From Biomphalaria glabrata (taxonomy: Eukaryota > Mollusca > Gastropoda > Planorbidae), in NCBI RefSeq assembly GCF_947242115.1, contig NC_074725.1, forward strand, positions 19,262,398-19,326,397: 64,000 nt of DNA, given 5' to 3'. The translations under genes and the position numbers were made by a program. Shown piece by piece: positions 10,581 to 23,200 of this stretch. The notes below the pieces were generated by a model. That model was not told where the DNA came from. It saw only the letters and a list, made by a program, of their open reading frames with translations, and did not search any database. Numbering within the stretch: position 1 is the stretch's first letter; every line of letters begins with the position of its first letter.

Positions 10581-12863
10581 CAGAAGCGTCACTAGGGTGG
10601 GAGTCACCCGGTGCGGTCAGTTCAGGGTGTCACCCCCCCCCCCTCCTTCAAAAAAAATGTTTTTTATAATTGATTACATTAATTGATTGTTAAACAACTA
10701 TAAATGACAATTTATCTATAGATCAATTTAGCAACAATGCAACCTTAAGTAATTTACAATGTTTTTTTTTTTCTTTTCTGGATTTCAAACTTGAAAACGT
10801 ATCAATCATTTACAATTAAAGTCTTTAGTGATTTTATTGTATTTCTACATGTAAATAGACTTTAAAGTTATAGAAAATCTAACATGTACAGTGTCATCTC
10901 AATCTTAATTCGTTGATTCCATTATTTGGATACAAGTAAAAGAGTAAAGTTTAACACTTGGTCTCTGAACTTGCACGTGTTATGCGCTCTGGAGTTTCAT
11001 CTCGGTCATCTCAGGGTTCTGCCCTCTCCTCTTCCCCCGGCTGTCCTGTGGGATGTTTGGGCTATTTTCAAGTAACAACCAAAACATGTAAAAAAAAAAC
11101 ACACACACACACACAAAAACAAGATTTCAAAAAAAGGAAAACGTAAAGCACTCTTGCAACAGAAGAATGTATTCACATTGAAAAAATAAGAAACGTCCTC
11201 CTCATGAGCCAACTAGTCGCTTGTGTCCAAAGCTATTTCTAGTAAACGTCTATATCACCAGACTTCAGCATGAAATCCTGAAAAAGTTCTTGTGCCATGG
11301 TGCTTTTCAGCCTATTCTATATATGCAGAAGCATGCAGAAACCATTACTTACGAAGGGTTAGGCATTTGCCCAGTTGCCCATATAGCCAGTCCGTCCCTG
11401 TTTGAATAATAGACGGAAACCGGAAACTAATTCTTATCCGCGGCTCGGTTCACAGACCTATATATATAGATTTTTATGTACGTAACTCTTTTTCAAGCTC
11501 TAAGGGAAGTTGCGCCAATCAATATTTTCTGTCTTATAAAAGTAATGATCTTTAGTTTTCAAAGTTTAGAAATAATGCAAAATCATTTCTCTGATTTTCT
11601 TTAGAACGGGTTATTAATCACAGAACTATATATTCACGCTAATAGATCTATATGAAACAAAGCCATTTCCTGTTAGTTTCCATTGAGATAATGTTTCAAA
11701 TATCCTAGATCGAAATAATTCATGTCTGTTGATTTTAATCATCTTATGTAGCCAACATTTAAAAAGATTGATTATCTAGATCTTTCTAGATTATGTATCT
11801 AAAAATTGCAAAATAATAATTATGAGACGAGAGTACTCTTATTTTTGATGTTCATGCAATTACTAGATCTAGATCTAAAAATTAAATTATATGTTACATA
11901 GGTTAGGGTTGAAAAAAACATTTTACTTCTCATAACTACTTTACAAAACAACGCCTTGTTTCAGCTTTTTCTTTTTTTTTTAAATCACATTTTTTGTAGT
12001 TTAAAAAAATCTCTCTATATGTCCAGTCTAGATACAATATATATAAGTCTATGTGGTGAATTTAATCTTCAATTTTATGGTGCACGAACTATGAGCTATG
12101 GCTAATTATGGAATTAAATTGAAGTATTTATTTATGTCAAAATCGGCCCGGGCTTTTCTAAATAATGCGGCCCACAAATTCTATGTCATATGATGGACAT
12201 CCATTTCTAGGTCTACCTGTCCTCAAAATCATTATGTTACGTTTGATATTGTATTGATATGAATGCACAATGTGAACTCTATATGTTTATATGAAATATA
12301 GGCCTTATGTTGCTTTTTAATCGCTAAGTATGTAGGCCCTAAAAGGATGAAGCCTACTAGTAGCACTGTATACAAATGAAGGCTATTACATTATTACTGG
12401 AAATATATTAACTTAAAATAGTATTACACTGTGGAGTCTGTGAAATATTTGTATTTAAACACGACGCTCAGATGGCTTTTTTATAAGAGAATATTATAAA
12501 ACCTTAACCAATTTGATGTGTGCCATAGTGGCATCGATGCGTCTATTTCAGTAGTCCTACCGGCCCATATGGGTACCGGCCCACCGGGCATTTGCCCAAA
12601 TGCCCATATAGCCAGTCCGCCCCTGTTTTGTACTATTTGAAGAATTTCATTAAAAAATCAAAATATGTTTAGCCGAAATATTTTTTTAAAATGTATATAG
12701 ATCTTTTTATCAATTGTGAATAAAATATTCCAATATTTAGCCACTGACACTTACTTTTTAAAATAATTGTCTGTTATTCCAAACATGCATTTTTTTCACT
12801 TGGGTGTCACTCCCCTAACAGGTGTCAACCGGTGCGGACCGCACCCCCCTAGTGACGCCACTG
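10581..12863. mobile_element. hAT-type element, 2283 bp, perfect TIR and TSD
   Basis: The left end CAGAAGCGTCACTAGGGTGG and right end ...CCCCCCTAGTGACGCCACTG are inverted repeats, followed inward by a CCGGTGCGG block at both ends. The octamer TTTTATAG flanks it exactly (10573-10580 and 12864-12871). No transposase is readable, so this is a non-autonomous or gutted copy. It contains a SINE-3 fragment (10935-11095). It also holds two copies of a 'GCCCATATAGCCAGTCCG(T/C)CCCTG' end (near 11372-11394 and 12603-12625), which look like ends of a further nested element. Confidence 0.85.
10935..11095 (+). mobile_element. SINE family 3 fragment nested in the hAT element
   Basis: Shares 'TTATGCGCTCTGGA', 'GGCTGTCCTGTGGGATGTTT', 'GGGCTATTTTCAAGTAACA' and 'CCAAAACATGTAAA' with family-3 copies. 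It ends in poly-A followed by a short (AC)n run. Confidence 0.5.
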
Positions 12864-12895
12864 TTTTATAGTTATCTATTGTTAGTTTCAAACCA

Positions 12896-13172
12896 CCTTA
12901 TTCTCTAAAGAGACTAATTCAACTTTTACCACCACATGTGTCAAGTAAATTTTTTTCCCTTGTTCAATACAATACAAAATAATTAATTCCTGGTACCACT
13001 AGTTAATTAACTAATTGGTTTTTTTATTCTATTGATTCTTATTTTATTAGGTACAAGAAATAAGTGTGCCAAATTTCAACTTGGTTCAAGACTGGGTGAT
13101 TGATAAATAGCGTGTGAAAACTATTTATCAGACAGACATACAAAAAGGGTTGATATAAGCTGTTTTAAAAAA
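12896..13172 (+). mobile_element. Interspersed repeat family D
   Basis: Order of blocks: 'ACTAATTCAACTTTTACCAC', 'TTTTTTCCCTTGTTCAATAC', 'AATAATTAATTCCTGGTACC', 'AAGAAATAAGTGTGCCAAAT', 'ACTGGGTGATTGATAA', 'CAGACAGACAT', 'GTTGATATAAGCT'. It is non-coding. It lies directly right of the hAT element. Confidence 0.65.
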
Positions 13173-13369
13173 AAAGGCATTGAATGTTTTCAAAATCAAT
13201 CTTTAAAGACACTTCTCCTAAGTCGCCCAAATCACCAGTAAACTTTGGACTTCAATCTTCTTCTAAGTTTTCACTACTGATGCTATGAACCTATCTTTAT
13301 TGACTTTGATTAACTTCATTCTTGTTAAAGTTTCATAACCTAGAAGGCAAGCTAGATTATTTGGTACAA
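13173..13369. other. Short stretch with nothing recognised
   Basis: No open frame or repeat was recognised. Confidence 0.3.
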
Positions 13370-14290
13370 CTATATATTCCACCTCAAATGTTTCGTTAGT
13401 TTTCTCATTTTTCGTCGTAGAGTGGCTTTCCCTATGGGGTTCATTTCAGTCTTATTCCACATTAGTAATCTTTGCATTGCCTTTTCTGTCTGATTCTTAA
13501 TGATGGTATTTACATCAGCTCCACTATCCATTTGAAACCATACACGGTGACCATTTACTGTCATAACTTGCTGTCATCCTTTTCGTTTTGCTGTTCTCTA
13601 AAGACATCAACCATTCATTTTTTTTACCATCATGACATCATCTCTTGTGTCCGACTGTAGCTGTCTTTCATCGTTAGACATATCATCTAACACCTGCTGA
13701 ATTTTCTTTTTATGCACATCACAGCAAAACGATGTCTCCCCTTGCAAACTATGCACATTTTACCCCATGAAGGGCACTTTTCCTTAATGTATTAATGAAT
13801 CCTTCCACAATATATGCATTTACCTTTCCGAACGTTTGTTCTTGAGGTTGTTGATACTTTCTCAATGATCGGAGGGTCGGCTTGTATTTGTCTCAACTGT
13901 TTGTTGGCGGTCTCGTATGCTCTGCAAATATCTCTGCACCTTTCCAATGTGAGATTACTATCTTGTAACAATTTCATTTTGAGGCATTCATGTCTAACAC
14001 TAAGAACTACTCTGTCTCTAATCAAGCTAACTTCCAGGCATTCAAAACTACACGTTTTTGCTAGTCTTCTCAGATTTGTTTTGTACTTTTCAATGTCCTC
14101 GCCTTCTTGCTGTTCAGGAGTATTGAAAACATAGCGCTCATAAGTTTCATTCGTTTTTCCAATGCAAAAACTTTCAAATTTGTTCACTATTTCTTCCATC
14201 TTTCTTTCTTTTATGAGGATAATTTTATAATGTCCACCCCCAGGAAAGGTCAAACTCTGTTTAAATAGACAATCTTTGTAACCCAAGCTC
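13370..14290 (-). mobile_element. Fossil Ty3/gypsy-like retrotransposon fragment (gag and protease parts)
   Basis: Minus-strand reading gives a gag-like part at 13792-14286 (ERYVFNTPEQQEGEDIEKY and CIYCGRIH, a zinc-knuckle-like end) followed by a protease-like part at 13370-13564 (VWFQMDSGADVNTI). The order and motifs fit Ty3/gypsy-like elements of the K02A2.6-related kind common in invertebrates. It is broken, with several breaks. No reverse transcriptase and no long terminal repeats were recognised. It is likely of moderate age, because the gag reading is still easily recognised. Confidence 0.7.
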
Positions 14291-15135
14291 CCACTGTGTC
14301 TTTGCAGACATTATAATCATTGAATGATATTTGCTTTTCTCAGATTTGGTTTAAGCTGACCACTATAATGTCTAGATGGACCAATGGCCACTGTAACAAC
14401 TGTGAAACAAAATAAAAATTAATACAAAAAAATACTAAATAAATAAATTGACAATAAAAAATCAAACCAGAGTGTGACATTAGTTCATTTACTGATGAAT
14501 GTCTAAACAAGCTCCATCAATGTTCTACTACAGAAGTCAAGACAAATTGAAGAGAACAGTCTGCTCCCCCCCACATCCCACTTTTGTTTCCCACATTATT
14601 GTAATAGTGATAGACCATTGTGTAGCATGTATTAGAATAAAATATAAATTATTGTCAGTTAAAAACATCACTGACTTGAAAGTGATACTTTGTGTCTTAA
14701 CTAAATGAACACATAACCAAAAAAAAAACATTAAAAAATAATACATTTTTTTTAAAGACAAAGATAATATGAAGTGTAATTGTATCAATTAGTTTGAATC
14801 AGTCACGCATTAAATTTGTAATTGATTTAGACCAGCAGTAATCTGTGAGATTAGAAAGGGGGGGTATCTGAGTGAAGGTTACTGTTATAGCTTTTAAAAT
14901 GTTGTGTTGTCTTTATTTGAGAAAAGAGTCCTAGTAATCACAACAAATTTCCATAAGGATCAATAAAGCAGTCTTAGTCTTATTATTTTATTTAAATAAA
15001 GTTTTACGATTTGAATTTGAACAATTGGGCTCAAGCCTCTTCAAACCAATACACTAACCACTGTGCCAGTGAAGGACTTATGAAAATAGGTTTCACAGTT
15101 ATCTGTTGTTATTAAGCAAATACCTAATTCTCTAC
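14291..15135. other. Gene-free AT-rich stretch
   Basis: No gene was recognised. Two overlapping opposite-strand frames at 14499-14788 show no motif. 'ACCACTGTGCCAGTGAAGG' near 15057 also occurs near 10538, and a weaker match near 61453, as the left part of a longer repeat that leads into family D. Confidence 0.4.
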
Positions 15136-15375
15136 ACAAAGTAAAGCATTTAAGGGACTAATTCAACTTATACAACCACATCTGTCAAGTACAATTTCTT
15201 TCCCTTGTTTGATACCAAATAAAATAATTAATTACCAAATTGAGCTTTTTTAATAATTGATTCTTTTGTCAGGCACAAGAGATAATTGTGCAAAATTTCA
15301 ATTTGATCCAACATTGGGTGTTAACAAACTTGTTATCAGACAGAGTAAGTTGATATAAGATTTCTAATTAATGAC
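15136..15375 (+). mobile_element. Interspersed repeat family D
   Basis: Same block order as the copy at 12896, including 'TTTCTTTCCCTTGTTTGATA', 'AATTAATTACCAAATTGA', 'CAGGCACAAGAGATAATTGT', 'ATCAGACAGAGTAAGTTGAT'. Confidence 0.6.
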
Positions 15376-15576
15376 CCTTAAAAAAAAAACATTTTGTTTC
15401 CAGGCTTAACATTTCACACACACACACACAAGGATAGTCAAGAAATGATAAATGTATTAGGATTATCTTCAGCTTAGCAGTTAAGATGTCACCTTAAACT
15501 GTATATGAGAGTCCAGAAACTAGATCTATGTCTCTTCGTTTTTCTGTGTTTCATTTTTTCCTTTTCACTAAGTTGG

Positions 15577-15780
15577 GCTGAGCAGTAAACTATGCTAAAG
15601 ACTGCTTCCAGCTGAGCAGTAAACTATGCTAAAGACTGCTTCCAGCTGAGCAGTAAACTATGCTAAAGACTGCTTCCAGCTGAGCTGTAAACTATGCTAA
15701 AGACTGCTTCCAGCTAATCTGTAAACTATGCTAAAGACTGCTTCCAGCTAATCTGTAAACTATGCTAAAGACTGCTTCCA
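15577..15780. repeat. 34-bp minisatellite, 6 units
   Basis: Six units start at 15577, 15611, 15645, 15679, 15713 and 15747. Each begins GCTGAGCAGTAAACTATGCT and ends AAAGACTGCTTCCA. The first three are nearly identical. Units 4 to 6 carry linked changes (GAGCTG, then AATCTG twice), which shows stepwise growth. Confidence 0.9.
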
Positions 15781-16124
15781 GCTGATAAAATCAATGTGAA
15801 ATCATTTTCCAAACCAAATGTTTACACATCTTTAAAACTTACATTCTATTTTTAGACTTATTACCTTTTCTAAGGAACCCAGTGGGGATGTGATCCAATT
15901 TTGATATGGAAAAGAAATACAGTTTCTAGAGCAGTAATAAGCACTTACAAAGTTGTTTTTAATAAGCTGTGCTACAGGAAGATAGTTTTAACTAGATTCT
16001 AGCTTCCACCAAGAAATAGACCAAGTGTTGGCTCTTTTCCTTTTAATAAGACCTAGTTAGAAGGTCTGCTGTCTAAATATAAAAAGTAATTTTTGTATAA
16101 CAATCTCAACTTTATGTTCAAATA
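15781..16124. other. Gene-free stretch, nothing recognised
   Basis: No repeat or coding signal was seen. Confidence 0.35.
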
Positions 16125-16400
16125 ATAAACTACGTAGTCATCTCTTAGTTGTCATCGAAAAGTAAAGATAAAACTAATTGGATGTAGGGGAATCTAACAA
16201 CTTAGCTAATACGCCATACAACAAAAAGTCATTTATATGTATAGGTATATAGCTCAAGATCTATATATAATATCTAAATGAATCGAAAAATAAAATGGTC
16301 AACAATTTGTTTTCCCTATCTAAATGACGTAAAAATTAATTTAATTATAATAAAATAACTAATTGAGTGATCTTTCTCAAATTTAAAGAAAATGTGTTGT
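16125..16400 (+). repeat. Interspersed repeat family E, copy 1
   Basis: Matches 22310-22600: 'CTTAGTTGTCA', 'AAAATAAA', 'ATAC(G/)CCATACAACAAAA', 'GATCTATATATAA(T/C)A(T/C)CTAAATGAAT', 'AAAATAAAATGGT'. Copy 2 has a 'GGGAACGAGCCCGTGATATTCTC' segment that looks like the anticodon-arm region of a tRNA-derived SINE; here that part is diverged. Confidence 0.5.
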
Positions 16401-16670
16401 CAAGGATAATAAAATAATGAAAAGTTTTCACAATAAATAATTTCAATTTTTTGGGGTTTTGTGATAGCTAAGTAAAAATTGAAAAATGATGTAACATATA
16501 AAATTCACTTCAAACATTATCTGTCATTAGAACTGGCAGTTGATATGCAAAGTTTTAGAAATGCAAGTTGGACTTAATGAAAGTTGATCACTGGATACAG
16601 ACATGGTGATGTAGACATGAAAGGAAACATGAATATATAAAATATCTATTACAACATTTTAAACAAAATA

Positions 16671-16676
16671 TTTATT
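16671..16676 (-). terminator. Candidate polyadenylation signal for photolyase
   Basis: AATAAA on the minus strand, 448 bp after the photolyase stop codon. It is a candidate only; a TATAAA variant lies closer to the stop, and the region is AT-rich enough for chance matches. Confidence 0.3.
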
Positions 16677-17123
16677 TAAAAAAAAAAAGCTAATAAAACA
16701 TAATTAAATGCATGTCTCAAAGAAGCAATAACAAAATGAAAATTAATATCAATTATTCTATCCTATTAAAAGATAGAGAAGCTGCCTTTGAAATAGCTAT
16801 TTAACATTACAGCCAACACAAACATTGTGCACAGTAAATCATGTACATTGAAATAGAGTTCTGATAGTATCAACAAACCATCAATTACCTTTTTAAACAA
16901 TACAACTGCTAGATTTGTAATTTTATAAACTCAAAATCATTTTCAAAAGAAAAATATACAAAATTGAAATCAATATAAAAACTGAAAATAAAAGCACAAA
17001 AAAAAAAAAGTGTTTCTTTAAATGTACATATTTCTACTTTATAAGAAAAAGAATGGTATAGTATGTTATGTCCATAAAAATGTTCACTATTTATAGTTTA
17101 AGTTGATCATCAACAAGGTCAAA

Positions 17124-17266
17124 TCAAGTATGCTTATATTTCCTAACGAATGCGGGCACATCAAACTTCCTCTTACAGCCCTGATAATTCATGTAACGTA
17201 TCTTGCCAAAAACTTCCCTCTCTGCCCAGCCCTGGTCATGTATGCCACATATTGACCACATGCATC
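17124..17266 (-). CDS. phr: Photolyase exon 14 (terminal)
   Basis: Residues 664-710 and TGA stop (17124-17126): [47 protein letters not shown]. It follows acceptor TTTGCAG. The end matches the usual C-terminus of class II photolyases. Confidence 0.95.
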
Positions 17267-20200
17267 CTGCAAAAAATTTTTTTTGAAAGCCATTAAACAC
17301 AAGTACTCATAAATAAGTAAAAAATGATGATAAAACAAAGTAAAATAAAGATTAGAATGACATCTATAATTATATCCACATTACTCCATTACAAAAATGC
17401 AGCAACTGTTTGTTAGCCATTTGCATTGTGTGAAACTCCAGGATGTCCTTGTTTGAGTATGCTCCTGCATGCTCAAGTAAATCAAGTAGTAAGTAAAGGT
17501 TCCCCCTTTCAGAACTAACTCAACTGTTTTTATGGCTGATAGTTAATGAGGGTGTCATGTGGCCAGCACAACAACAAATTGCCTTTACTTTCCCTTTTGC
17601 CAGGTACCCCATTAGAATTGGGTGGACTCAGGGGCAATAATCCTGAAGACTCCCAGTTCAACAGGATTCAAATTGGAGACCCCTCATTTTAGAAGCCAAC
17701 TACTTAACTACACGGTCACCACACCACTCATGCTTTGGACACTCAAGAAAGCAATTCAATTTGAATTTCAAATAAAAATCTTTATGTCTATAAGGTTTTT
17801 AATTTGAGATCATTATTGGTCAGCCAATGTTTGATGATTTATCTATTACTTAAGTTGATTTAAATATTTGTGTTTGTGCATGTATTTGTCAGTTGACTAA
17901 TGATTTCTAATCTTTGGTGAAAGCGTTCAAGAAGTCTTAGTTGCTTTCAGTATAGTACCCATGTCTCAGATCCATAGAGAAGGGTTGAGAAAAACACTGC
18001 TTGGTTTACACTTACTTTTGTGGGTGGCGGAGTGATTTATTTTGCCACACTCTCATTTGGAGGCATCCAAAAGCACTAACTGGCTAGAGGGTGATCATCT
18101 TTCCTTAAAAGTGATGCGGCACTTGATACCCTGCTTCCCAGAAATGTAAAGTGGTCTACCAGGATGAGGGGATGTCCATTTATGGTGATAGTTGGGGCTA
18201 AGTAGATTTTATTGGGTGACTTCTGAAAGATACCTTTTGTTTTTCCAAGGTTTATTGTGAAGAAGCGTCAGTATGCACAAATCCATTGACTAAGAGCTGG
18301 AGCTCATGTTCCATGTTCAGTGTGAGCAAGTAAAGTGCAATCCTCTGCAAAGGGAAGATCTATTAGGACAATTTCCTTTGTTTAGTGTGGGACAAAGATG
18401 TCTGCGCATCATCATGAGCATACGATGGCATGACAACACCACACATTGTGATGTTCATGGGAATGCCAGTACGGACAGTATAAAGAGGGAATGCTTATAG
18501 TAAGACAGCTATGCTGGGCAGGGCACATACCCCATTTTGGGTATGACAATCTATTTTGGTGAGATGAAAGGTGGTAAAGTAATGCCACCTGGAAATGCTT
18601 TAAAAACCAGCAAAGGCACCAACTTGCTTTAACTAACAAAGAGACCACTGGCAGCAAGCAGCTTCCTAACAAGACAGCTGGAGGTTTCTTACAAAGGCTT
18701 TGGGATACACATTTGAGACCTTAATCCACTGCTGCTGACAAACGCGGACAGTGAAAAAAGAACCTAAATCTATCACCGCTGGACAACGGTTATGTCTACA
18801 TCAGATATAGCAAAATATGTAGGTTGCAGCAGGGACTGCATAGCTACATGAAAAACTGTACTCCTCATTAATCCACCGACTCAAAGAAAAGTCTTATAAC
18901 TTTAAAATATTTCTATGACCCGATCTTTATTTTTTCCATTAAATAGTTAAATACTATTTATTGATCAACTTACCCACGTAGCCATTAGGATCTCGGCCAT
19001 CAAGATTATATTTGTCATTCAAGTAAATGGCATCTGCCAAAGCATCCTCTGGTGATTTGGTCCACTCCAATATCTTCTTGGCCCAATACATTCTCAAGAA
19101 TCCATGCATTTTGCCTTCATTCACCAATTGGGTCTGCATAAAAATGTTATTGTTTTATGAGTTCATTCGGTTAAAATATTCTAATGATAGAGAATGAGAG
19201 TTTTACTCTACATTTGATGATTAAATGGAGTACATTCATCCCTAACTAACAAATAAAAAGTATTTAGTTATGTTACTTCAATCTTGGTCAACTGTTAGCT
19301 AAGCAAGATGCCAAACACCTCATTTGGGAAGCGTGGTCGAGAGGCTAAGTGCGCTTGAACTTGGCCTGGCTACCTATGTAGGGCACTCGAGGTTCAACAC
19401 CCGACTCGGGCAGAATTGTGTTTACTGAGCGCCTGAAGGCAGCATGGAAAAACCTTCTCCTAGATACCCCCTTAACCCCCACCCCCACTGCTGGTCCACA
19501 ACTGAGATTGGACTAAAGCCCTCTGAGCATGCTTTAAGCATATATATAAAAGCCATAATTTATTTTTATTTTATTTATTTGCTTTGAACAGAATATTCAA
19601 TTTAACCCTTTTATATCAATGTTAGCTAAGCAAGCTGGCTAAAGCTACTTCATTTACATTTAACACAATAAAAAATTTCACATTTCCATATCACTGTTTC
19701 TTTGCTAATATATATATACATATATATAATTATGAAAAATATGTCATAAAACTAAAGATTCCTAGGTTTCCACAATATTTGGACAATAATTTCTATTTAG
19801 TAATATGTAATACCTGAGCTGCATTCCAGAGATCATCATGTGTCTTACTCTGTTCTAACTGGTCTCTGCTATAAAGGTATGGCCTTTTATCCTTCCTGTG
19901 TAAGTCCAAACTTTTCTTGGCCCAGTCATTAGTGCCTGGTTTACAGTGACACAAAAAACAATGTTCATTTACTAAATGTATTAACAGCATAACAAAATAT
20001 TCATTACATTAAAGCAGTGTTTCACAAACTATTTCCTTAACGGAATGCTTTGCACATTCTGAGTATTTAGCGGAACAATTTGCTTATTTTTTTAAAGAGA
20101 TTAATTCATGTGGTGGCCTACTAGTTAATTATTCCAGTAGAATAGGAACACCTATTCAGGCCTTGCAGAAGACTAAGGTTCCGAGGAACACAGTTTGGGA

Positions 20201-23200
20201 AACACTGCATTAAAGGTTACAAAAAGTGTTGTTCTTTTTTTAGATTATTCATTCATCTGAACCTTGATTTTTGTCTTAGAGGTGCTGTGACAATTCACAT
20301 AACCGAATCCATTAATTATTAATTTTTCCTAGTCGGCAGCTGTTCTAAGAAGGATTTCAAGAGGAGGCCAGTCCATCATTTTTTGTCAAGAATTTTCGTT
20401 TTTATTTTTAGGTCTTAAAAATAGCTGCATCGTTTTGAAAATATCAAGGAAATGTAAGAAAATGTTGGCCAGGAAATGTCGTGATTGAATTCCACAAACA
20501 TTCTGATACTCTTTTGCTAATTATGGAACAGGCTAAATCACAGACGACTGGAGGGACAATTTTTGAAACTCATAATGCAGAAAAATTCTTGGCCCAGAGG
20601 GCAGGGAGGGTCCTGTACCTTGAAAAGAGAAGGGAAGGGGTTAAAGCGCTTCGCACAACCTCTAATTGTTTTTTTTTTTAAAGGGGTGGGGGCTATCTGT
20701 AGGGGTACCACTAATAAAGGTTCAAGAAACACTGGCCGAAGTGTCTGATAGTAATATTTGTTTAAGCTTGGCTAAAAGTAGGCTAGTTAGATCTAAATAA
20801 ACATTCTGACATATCAAAGATTTGGATGTTCAGATCTATATTTTAGTCCTGGATGCGTAAAACATTAAATCATATCTAGTCCCAATGTCCGCTCATCTTA
20901 TCAACCAAAACCATAGACCTATATAATACCACAATCTTTTCTCATCTGTTTCTTGCCTTTCAACATAGGGGTGCTGAGACAGTTCAGGTAATCAAATCCC
21001 TCCATTTTTTCAGCTCAGCAGATGTTCTTTTACATTGTCCATCCAGCTTCACCCTTTCTTCATGCTACCTCCTCTGTACCTAGAAGGATGACTTTAGACA
21101 GTGAGTCATGTCTCACAGCATGACCAAACCAGCTCAGTTTTTTTCATCTCTTCACAGTATTCTCCCAGATACCCTATCCCCCACACTCAATAAATTTTTA
21201 TAAAAGAGATTGAACCATAGTGCACTGATAAAGCTATAAAGCATGAAATTGCAATAAAAAAAAAACATTATATAAAAAAAGGGGAATGGGCGTTGATATT
21301 TTCTGGGATAGAGTTTACCTTGAACAGCATCGTAGTGTGGATTATAGAAACAAAAGTTATCTGCCAGTTCTCTTCTGACGACAGCTTCTTCAATGAAGGC
21401 ATTCACACTGTCATTTGATTTGCTTCGATACAACTTCACTGTCAGTATACAGCGCTGGACAGAGATTTGACCTAAGAATGTCAATGTTTATATAGTATCA
21501 TTAAGTCATAAAAAAAAAAGATTGCCTTGGGCAACTAACACAAAATTTTCAGATTGTCTGGGAAACAAAGTTTGTAAATAATATTTATTTGTTGAAGACA
21601 CTAATGAAAATGATGAGTGATGTTTAGAAACCAATTACTATAGCATTTGGTTACCCTACAGCATCTCCAACAATAGAATTTTTTTTGTATTAATATATTT
21701 TCTAAATAATTTTACCACAATATAACCAGAGGTGCATACCTCAGGACCAACTAGTCAAAAGAGCCTTTTGACTTACATATGTATAAAAAAATATTGTGTG
21801 TGTGTAAAATGAGTTTATTACATGTAGGTCGCATAATACTAAAATGACTCTGCTATTTTTTTTTTCTTAAAATTTAAAAAAATGTTATCAAATTAATATT
21901 TAAGCATTACAAGTTTAAATGACTTAAAAAGCCAAAACCCAAGAAACCCAAAATGACAATTAAAAAACTTACCAAAATGAAACCAGGGAGACAAATTACT
22001 CAGGGCTTGTTTGTTGGGGTCATTACGGTCAGAGGAGAAGTACTTCAACCTTTTTTCACAGAACGACTCCAGCATCCTCAGACCAGACTCTGCTCCTGGT
22101 TTGGCCCAGCTTACTTCTGCAACTTTTCTATTGACTTCCAGGTAGCTGTCAGCTTTTTCCCAATCTGTTTCCTGTGCAAGATATTCACCTGTTTAGTTTA
22201 ATGTTTCTAACTGTTAGTTTCTAGTTAAGAAAAAACAAGTAACAAACATTTATTATTAAATCAAAATTCCTACTTTATGTTCAGTTAATTAGTTTACTTA
22301 GCATTCATATTTTAGTTGTCACTGAAAAATAAAGAGGAAAAAAATTGGACAGTATGGGGAACGAGCCCGTGATATTCTCATAATAAGCATGTCACTGTAA
22401 CAACTTATTTAACCGGCCATACTACAAAAGTTCAAATACAAATATATACACGTGGATCTATATATAACACCTAAATGAATAAAAAATAAAATGGTGGACA
22501 ATTTTTTTTGTACTTCTATCAACCTACTGTAAAAGTTAATTTTAAGTAATTAAATATTGATGAAGTGATCTATGATATTGTCATACAATGTGTTGCCAAG
22601 CAGCATGAGTTTATGGCAGGAATTTCAGCTTGATAGGATAATGAAAACTGGTCAAAACAAATGATTCACATTTTGCACATTTTACTACTGACTATGATGA
22701 AAAAGTGAGCAAATAGTAGGGCTCGAAAAAAAAGATTTAACTCTTACTCTCCTAATCGGCAATACCATAGTTGATTTGGCCCCATTCTTACAGCTTAAAA
22801 AGTCAGTTTTTTTGTTTTCATTCCTCCCAAAATGTTTTTAATTGCTTTTAATTTAATCCTGCATAATCTCTCTTTGGAAAACATAAAGAGTTTTTTCATT
22901 TTCAATATATTTTTAACAAAATGGATGTTTCTAAAGAGTGAGGGCTAAAAAGAGGCGCTATTTTCTATATTTTCTACACGTATTAAAATACGTGATAGTG
23001 AACCCAAGACAATTAATTTATATATTTTCTATATGTTATACATTATGTTTTGTGAAAATATGAATAACTATAATAAAAAATACAATTAGTTCAATTTGTA
23101 TCCAAAAAAAAATTGCCTAGATCCAAAGAAAGTTGTACACTGTCAATAAGCTATTATTAATTATCCAAAATAGAATTTCATTTTGGTTTTATAACATCAA

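Noticed and set aside
13792-14286. 164-codon frame as a host zinc-finger gene
   Set aside because: Its motifs are those of a gag protein and a protease-like part follows in order, so it is a retrotransposon fossil.
19327-19400. tRNA-Leu/Ser gene
   Set aside because: Same body and ends as the copy at 40965-41205, so it is a tRNA-derived SINE.
20481-20748. Overlapping 60-66-codon frames in photolyase intron 11
   Set aside because: They lie in repeat family B and are not conserved as frames in the second copy at 6290.
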